This document shows, in pieces, positions 4,866-8,938 of a stretch of 8,938 nucleotides of DNA. A program made the translations under genes and the position numbers. Every line of letters starts with the position of its first letter. Within the stretch, counting starts at the first letter, position 1. Source of the stretch: an uncultured Clostridia bacterium (GTDB lineage Bacteria > Bacillota > Clostridia > Oscillospirales > CAG-272). The notes beneath the pieces were generated by a model. That model made no database searches, was not told the DNA's origin, and worked only from the letters and a program-made list of their open reading frames with translations. The DNA lies in contig CALYSG010000070.1 of the NCBI GenBank assembly GCA_945485605.1, positions 1 to 8,938 of the forward strand, written 5' to 3'.

Positions 4866-6218
4866 ATGAATTTTGATAATCTTAAATCGGCGGTCGCGGC
4901 GGCTGCGGCTCTCCGCGGACTCACCGAATACGAGCTTTACTATATGTCGGACTCGAGCACCTCTGTCGAGACCCTCAAGGATGAGATAAGCAGCTTCTCG
5001 TCGGGCGTTTCGGGCGGGATATGCTTCCGCTGTCTCTTCAGGGGCAAGATGGGATACGCCTCGACCGAGCTTATGGAGGAGAGCGAGATGGAAGCTCTCG
5101 TCGACCGCGCCGTGGAAAATGCCGAGGCGACCGAAAAAGAGGACACGGTCGGTATCTTTGCCGGCTCACCGTCCTATGAAAGGACGAACGCTCCGACCTT
5201 CGCCCCGATGAACGCGGCGGATCTGAAGGCTCTTGCCCTCTCGATCCAGGCGGAGAACTACAAGGCGAGCGAAAAAGTCGCCGACGGAACACAGAGCTAT
5301 GCCATGTCGGCGGGCGTGAACGTAAGGCTCGTGAACTCGCACGGACTCGATCTTTCAAACGCATACGGACTCAATGTCGTCTACTCGGAGGCTGTGGTGC
5401 GTGACGGTGATAACAGCGAAAACAACTTTGAATTCGAAGAGGTAAAGGACGGCTTCGACGCGGCGGCATTTGCGAAAAAGGCGGTACTCGGTGCCGAGGA
5501 GATGCTCGGTGCGGGCACGGTCGCTTCGGGAAAGTACGACATGGTCATTTCGGCAGACGCCATGACCTCGCTGCTGTCGGCATTCAGCTCGGTCTTCTCG
5601 GCGAAGAACGCCCAGCTCGGGCTTTCCATGCTCGCGGGCAAGGAGGGCGAGAAGATCGCCGCCGATATCGTCAACATAACCGACGATCCGATGAGAGAGG
5701 GACTTCCGGCTCAGACCTTCTTTGATGCCGAGGGAGTCGCCGCAAGGCGCAAATCGGTCGTAGAGGCGGGCGTGCTCAAAACTCTTTTGCACAACCGCGA
5801 AACGGCTGAGAAGGCAGGTGTCGAGAGCACGGGCAACGCGAGCAAGGGCGGCTATTCGGCTCCCGTCGCGATCAGCCCCTACGCATTCTTCATCGAGCCC
5901 GGAGAGACCTCGGAAAAAGAGCTTCTGGCGCTCGCCGGAAACGGGATCTTCATAAAGGGCTTCAGCGGACTTCATGCCGGAGCCGACGCCGTGACCGGCG
6001 ACTTCTCGCTCCAGAGCGAGGGCTTCGTCCTTGAGGGCGGGAAGAAAACAAGAGCCGTCAAGACCTTCACGGTGGCGGGAAACTTCTATAACCTTCTTAA
6101 GGATATCGCCGCGGTCGGAAACAGAACGGAGCACGGTGTTCCGGGCGGGCTCACAGTATTCGGCGCACCCGCGGTGCTCGTCCGCGGAATGAGCGTCGCC
6201 GGCAAGGACAACGACTGA
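4866..6218 (+). CDS. tldE: TldE/PmbA, non-catalytic partner of TldD
   Basis: The product is 450 residues and belongs to the TldD/PmbA family but has no HExxxH motif, as expected for the TldE subunit. It is recognised by its C-terminal region: HNRETAEKAGVESTGN, then FIKGFSGLHAGADAVTGDFS, SEGFVLEGGKKTRAVKTFT and AGNFYNLLKDIAAVG. It pairs with TldD to form the barrel-like protease heterodimer. Adjacent same-strand tldD and tldE genes support a functional pair. The start is ATG 4866 with GGAG (4847-4850) and AGGA (4853-4856) upstream. The next gene begins one base after its stop with the same TGACATGA junction seen after tgt, so coupling is likely. Confidence 0.95.
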   Translation: MNFDNLKSAVAAAAALRGLTEYELYYMSDSSTSVETLKDEISSFSSGVSGGICFRCLFRGKMGYASTELMEESEMEALVDRAVENAEATEKEDTVGIFAGSPSYERTNAPTFAPMNAADLKALALSIQAENYKASEKVADGTQSYAMSAGVNVRLVNSHGLDLSNAYGLNVVYSEAVVRDGDNSENNFEFEEVKDGFDAAAFAKKAVLGAEEMLGAGTVASGKYDMVISADAMTSLLSAFSSVFSAKNAQLGLSMLAGKEGEKIAADIVNITDDPMREGLPAQTFFDAEGVAARRKSVVEAGVLKTLLHNRETAEKAGVESTGNASKGGYSAPVAISPYAFFIEPGETSEKELLALAGNGIFIKGFSGLHAGADAVTGDFSLQSEGFVLEGGKKTRAVKTFTVAGNFYNLLKDIAAVGNRTEHGVPGGLTVFGAPAVLVRGMSVAGKDND

Positions 6219-6219
6219 C

Positions 6220-7122
6220 ATGACGCTCGTGATACTTGCCGCCGGAATGGGTTCGCGCTACGGCGGAATGAAGCAGATCGATCCGGTGGCGGCGGGCGGA
6301 GAATTCATCATCGACTTCTCGGTCTACGACGCCCTTCGCTCCGGATTTGACAAGGTCGTGATCGTCGTGAAAAAGGAAAACTTCGACGATTTCAAGAGCA
6401 CGGTCGGCAAAAGGCTCGAGCCTTTCATAAAAACGGAATACGCTTTTCAGGACCTTTGCGACCTCCCCGGAGGCAGAAGGCCGCCCGAGGGCAGAGTCAA
6501 GCCATGGGGAACAGGGCACGCGTTGCTTGCGGCAAGAGAGCTTGTCAGCGACAATTTCGCCGCGATAAACGCCGACGATTTTTACGGCAGAGACGCCTTT
6601 TCGCGACTTGCCGCACACCTGTCCTTTGCCGCGGCGAAGGACGGCGTCGCCGACTGCTGTATGGTCGGTTATCCACTTTCGGGGACGCTCACCGAAAACG
6701 GCAGCGTCTCACGCGGTCAGTGCGAGGTATCCGAGAGCGGAGAGCTTATCTCGATCGTCGAGCGGACGAAGATCTTCCGGACCGAAAACGGTGCCGAGTA
6801 CGAGGAGAACGGGAAGAGATATAGGATAAGCCCCGACACGACAGTGTCGATGAACTGCTTCGGATTTACGCCCGAGGTCTTCACACATATCGGAAGATAT
6901 TTTGAAGATTTCCTTGATGAAAAGGGTGACGATCTCAGAGCCGAATTCTACTACCCCGCGGCGGTCTTTGAAATGATACGCGAAAATAAGGCGAGGGTAA
7001 AGGTCTGCCGCACCGATTCAAGGTGGCTCGGCGTGACCTATCGCGAGGATAAGGAGAGGGTAGTCCGCGAGATCGGGAAGCTGATCGAAGCCGGGGAGTA
7101 CCCGGAAAGGCTCTGGAAATGA
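6220..7122 (+). CDS. Sugar-1-phosphate nucleotidyltransferase family protein
   Basis: The product is 300 residues with a Rossmann-like nucleotidyltransferase fold. The nucleotide-binding loop LAAGMGSRYGGMKQ (6-19) starts the protein, WGTGHALLAAR (96-106) resembles the base- and sugar-binding segment, and NADDFYG (117-123) supplies acidic metal-binding residues. The family transfers NMP from an NTP to a sugar-1-phosphate. Its position directly before a NahK-like kinase and galE suggests it makes the UDP-sugar from the kinase product, in place of the GalT-type uridylyltransferase of bifidobacterial pathways; that is inference, and other sugars or nucleotides are possible. Its ATG lies one base after the tldE stop. 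Its own stop overlaps the next start (ATGA at 7119-7122). Confidence 0.88.
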   Translation: MTLVILAAGMGSRYGGMKQIDPVAAGGEFIIDFSVYDALRSGFDKVVIVVKKENFDDFKSTVGKRLEPFIKTEYAFQDLCDLPGGRRPPEGRVKPWGTGHALLAARELVSDNFAAINADDFYGRDAFSRLAAHLSFAAAKDGVADCCMVGYPLSGTLTENGSVSRGQCEVSESGELISIVERTKIFRTENGAEYEENGKRYRISPDTTVSMNCFGFTPEVFTHIGRYFEDFLDEKGDDLRAEFYYPAAVFEMIRENKARVKVCRTDSRWLGVTYREDKERVVREIGKLIEAGEYPERLWK

Positions 7123-8216
7123 ACGGCACGTCAGCTATCAGAGAGACCGCGGCGCATTTCTTCGGCGACGGCAATTTCACCCTTGAGGAAAACCGCAGCG
7201 GACACATAAACAGCACCTATTTCGTAAATTCGGAGGGCGGACGATTCGTCCTTCAGAGGATAAACAAGTCTGTATTCACTCGCCCCGAGGAGGTCATGGC
7301 GAACATAGCCGCCGTTACCTCGCATATAAAAGACAAACTGATCGAGGAAGGCAAGGACCCCGCGCGCGGCGTACTTGATTTTCTTGATTCGGATACCGGG
7401 GAGAACTTTTTCGTCGACGGCGACGGGGAATACTGGAGAGCCTACCGCTATATAGACGGCGTTTGTCTCAATACCTGCGACTCGCCCGAAGTCTTTTCGA
7501 GAGCTGGGAAGGCCTTCGGAAGGTTTCAGTCCTATCTTTCCGATTTCGACGCAACGCGGCTTTTTGAGACGATAAAGGACTTCCATAACACCGAAAAAAG
7601 GTTTTCTGACCTTGTGAAAGCGGCGACCGAAGACAAGGCAGGTCGCGCGGCATCGGTCAGGAACGAGCTTAACTTCGCGATCACGCGGTACGAACACGGC
7701 ACCTGCAGCTTCATCTCAAACGGCATAGCCTCGGGGGCATTTAAGCTTCGCGTGACGCATAACGACACGAAGCTCAACAATATCATCCTTGACCGCGAGA
7801 GCGGCGAGGGCATATGCGTCATAGACCTTGACACCGTGATGCCCGGCTCTCTGCTCTACGATTTCGGCGACGCCGTGCGCTTCGGTGCCTCGTCGGCTGC
7901 CGAGGACGAAAGAGAGCTCGCAAAGGTTCGCTTCGTGCCCGAGATGTTCGCCTCGTTTGCCGAGGGCTTTGTCAGAGGTCTCAGCGGCGCGGCAACGAAG
8001 GAGGAGATCTCGGCATTCCCGAGGGCGGCGGCAACGATCACCCTTGAGACGGGGATGCGGTTCCTCACCGACTACCTTTCGGGCGATACGTATTTCAGGA
8101 TCGGGTATCCCGAGCATAACCTTGACCGCGCGCGAAACCAGTTCAGACTGGTCGAGAGCATAGAGGAACAGTCCGACGTTCTCGATCTTATAACCAAAAG
8201 ACTTCTTAACGAATAA
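7119..8216 (+). CDS. nahK: N-acetylhexosamine 1-kinase-like phosphotransferase
   Basis: The product is 365 residues, against about 359 for Bifidobacterium longum NahK, to which it looks similar along its whole length from memory. It has a kinase-like fold: an N-terminal GHINSTYFV stretch with LQRIN, the catalytic loop RVTHNDTKLNN with D216, and IDLDTVMPGSLLYDFGD (235-251) as the metal-binding part. FGASSAAEDE and YPEHNLDRAR are also NahK-like. NahK phosphorylates GlcNAc or GalNAc at C1 with ATP, feeding sugar from lacto-N-biose or galacto-N-biose into UDP-sugar pools. With the preceding nucleotidyltransferase and the following galE this forms a plausible three-step route. Exact substrate is unproven; a general hexose or hexosamine kinase is the alternative. 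The start overlaps the upstream stop by four bases. Confidence 0.87.
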   Translation: MNGTSAIRETAAHFFGDGNFTLEENRSGHINSTYFVNSEGGRFVLQRINKSVFTRPEEVMANIAAVTSHIKDKLIEEGKDPARGVLDFLDSDTGENFFVDGDGEYWRAYRYIDGVCLNTCDSPEVFSRAGKAFGRFQSYLSDFDATRLFETIKDFHNTEKRFSDLVKAATEDKAGRAASVRNELNFAITRYEHGTCSFISNGIASGAFKLRVTHNDTKLNNIILDRESGEGICVIDLDTVMPGSLLYDFGDAVRFGASSAAEDERELAKVRFVPEMFASFAEGFVRGLSGAATKEEISAFPRAAATITLETGMRFLTDYLSGDTYFRIGYPEHNLDRARNQFRLVESIEEQSDVLDLITKRLLNE

Positions 8217-8245
8217 AACTGAATGATAAAGGAGTTTGCAGCAGA

Positions 8246-8938
8246 ATGTCAGTTCTCTTGACCGGAGGTGCCGGGTATATAGGCACGCATACCCTTGTCG
8301 AGCTGCTCGAATCGGGCAACGACGCGGTTGTTTTCGACAACTATTCAAACAGCAAGCCCGAAGCGCTCGAAAGAGTGAAGAAGATCACCGGCAGGGATTT
8401 CGTTTCCTACAAAGCCGATATGCTCGACGAAGAGAGCCTCGACCGCATATTCTCCGAAAACGAGATAGAGGCAGTCATACACTTCGCGGGGCTTAAAGCT
8501 GTCGGTGAATCGGTCAGACAGCCGCTCATGTACTATCACAACAACCTTACGGGGACGCTTAACCTCTGCAAGGCGATGGCGGATCACGGCGTAAAGAGAA
8601 TGGTCTTCAGCTCCTCGGCAACGGTATACCGTCAGCCCGCTGTTATGCCCATAAACGAGGAGGCAAAGCTCGGCACGACCTGCCCCTACGGCGAGACAAA
8701 GCTGATGATAGAAAAGATGCTGAGCGATAGCGCCGCGGCGGACAGAGAATGGAGCGTTGCGATACTCAGATATTTCAACCCGGTCGGAGCACATCCGAGC
8801 GGACTTATAGGAGAGGACCCGCAGGGGATACCGAATAACCTCTTCCCCTATATAACGAAGGTCGCGCAGGGAAAGCTCCCCTGCCTTAAGGTCTTCGGCG
8901 ACGACTATCCGACGACCGACGGCACGGGGATCCGCGAC
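8246..8938 (+). CDS. galE: UDP-glucose 4-epimerase, 3'-truncated by the window edge
   Basis: The first 231 codons are present and open to the last base. This is a short-chain dehydrogenase-type epimerase: TGGAGYIG (6-13) binds NAD, followed by IHFAGLKAVGESV, FSSSATVY (121-128) with the catalytic Ser/Thr region, and Y148-xxx-K152 in YGETK. It also has ILRYFNPVGAHPSG and the substrate-loop part GDDYPTTDGTGIRD. It interconverts UDP-glucose and UDP-galactose, and in some members the N-acetyl forms. The residue that decides this (Tyr299 in E. coli GalE) lies beyond the window. Residues 129-131 read RQP where E. coli GalE has a Gly-containing segment after VY. AAAGGAG (8228-8234) precedes the ATG by 11 bases; the gap to nahK is 29 bp. 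Confidence 0.96.
   Translation, partial: MSVLLTGGAGYIGTHTLVELLESGNDAVVFDNYSNSKPEALERVKKITGRDFVSYKADMLDEESLDRIFSENEIEAVIHFAGLKAVGESVRQPLMYYHNNLTGTLNLCKAMADHGVKRMVFSSSATVYRQPAVMPINEEAKLGTTCPYGETKLMIEKMLSDSAAADREWSVAILRYFNPVGAHPSGLIGEDPQGIPNNLFPYITKVAQGKLPCLKVFGDDYPTTDGTGIRD

Noticed and set aside
5355..6221. Minus-strand open frame of 288 codons opposite tldE
   Set aside because: It is the shadow of tldE, whose family motifs are intact on the + strand.

Overview
The window looks like a chromosomal segment of an uncultured gut-type member of the Firmicutes, class Clostridia (Oscillospiraceae/Ruminococcaceae-like). The reasons are AGGAGG-type ribosome binding sites, extended -10 sigma-A promoters, tRNAs with encoded CCA ends, a small Clostridia-type conserved protein (DUF6897-like), and intergenic DNA packed with the palindromic repeats common in that group. 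This placement is inferred from sequence character only. Everything recognised as a gene is on the + strand.

Layout: (1) 1-221 is the end of a tRNA operon: a 5'-truncated tRNA-Thr(UGU), a spacer hairpin, tRNA-Tyr(GUA) and a strong intrinsic terminator. (2) 222-430 is an array of short, mutually different palindromes joined by a GATGAAAT-type linker. (3) A well-formed promoter (415-443) drives a small AT-rich gene (483-830) that encodes a membrane-anchored protein with a small conserved C-terminal domain; a strong internal ribosome binding site could also yield a soluble 72-residue form. (4) 831-1591 is about 760 bp without a credible gene. It holds a 14-bp direct repeat, a terminator, a second palindrome array built like the first, a duplicated 55-bp hairpin block, a 12-bp inverted repeat and GC-rich 30-bp and 10-bp tandem repeats. 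(5) A second extended -10 promoter (1592-1620) starts a tightly packed operon running to the window end: tgt, a histidine-phosphatase gene, tldD, tldE, a sugar nucleotidyltransferase, a nahK-like hexosamine kinase and the 5' part of galE.

Within the operon three functions are joined: queuosine-type tRNA modification (Tgt; the neighbouring tRNA-Tyr has a GUA anticodon, a Tgt substrate), the TldD/TldE metalloprotease pair, and a nucleotide-sugar route. The last three genes suggest kinase -> nucleotidyltransferase -> 4-epimerase, that is, anomeric phosphorylation of a hexosamine or hexose, activation to a UDP-sugar, and C4 epimerisation, as in the lacto-N-biose/galacto-N-biose variant of the Leloir pathway. 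Genes touch or overlap (TGACATG junctions with one spacer base; an ATGA overlap), which argues for co-transcription and translational coupling.

The least explained material is the pair of terminator-headed palindrome arrays (177-430 and 927-1066). They share architecture, not sequence: an A-run/GCAC...GTGC/T-run hairpin, the tetranucleotide CAAC, an opening arm, successive palindromes with an in-copy linker, and a closing arm complementary to the opening arm.
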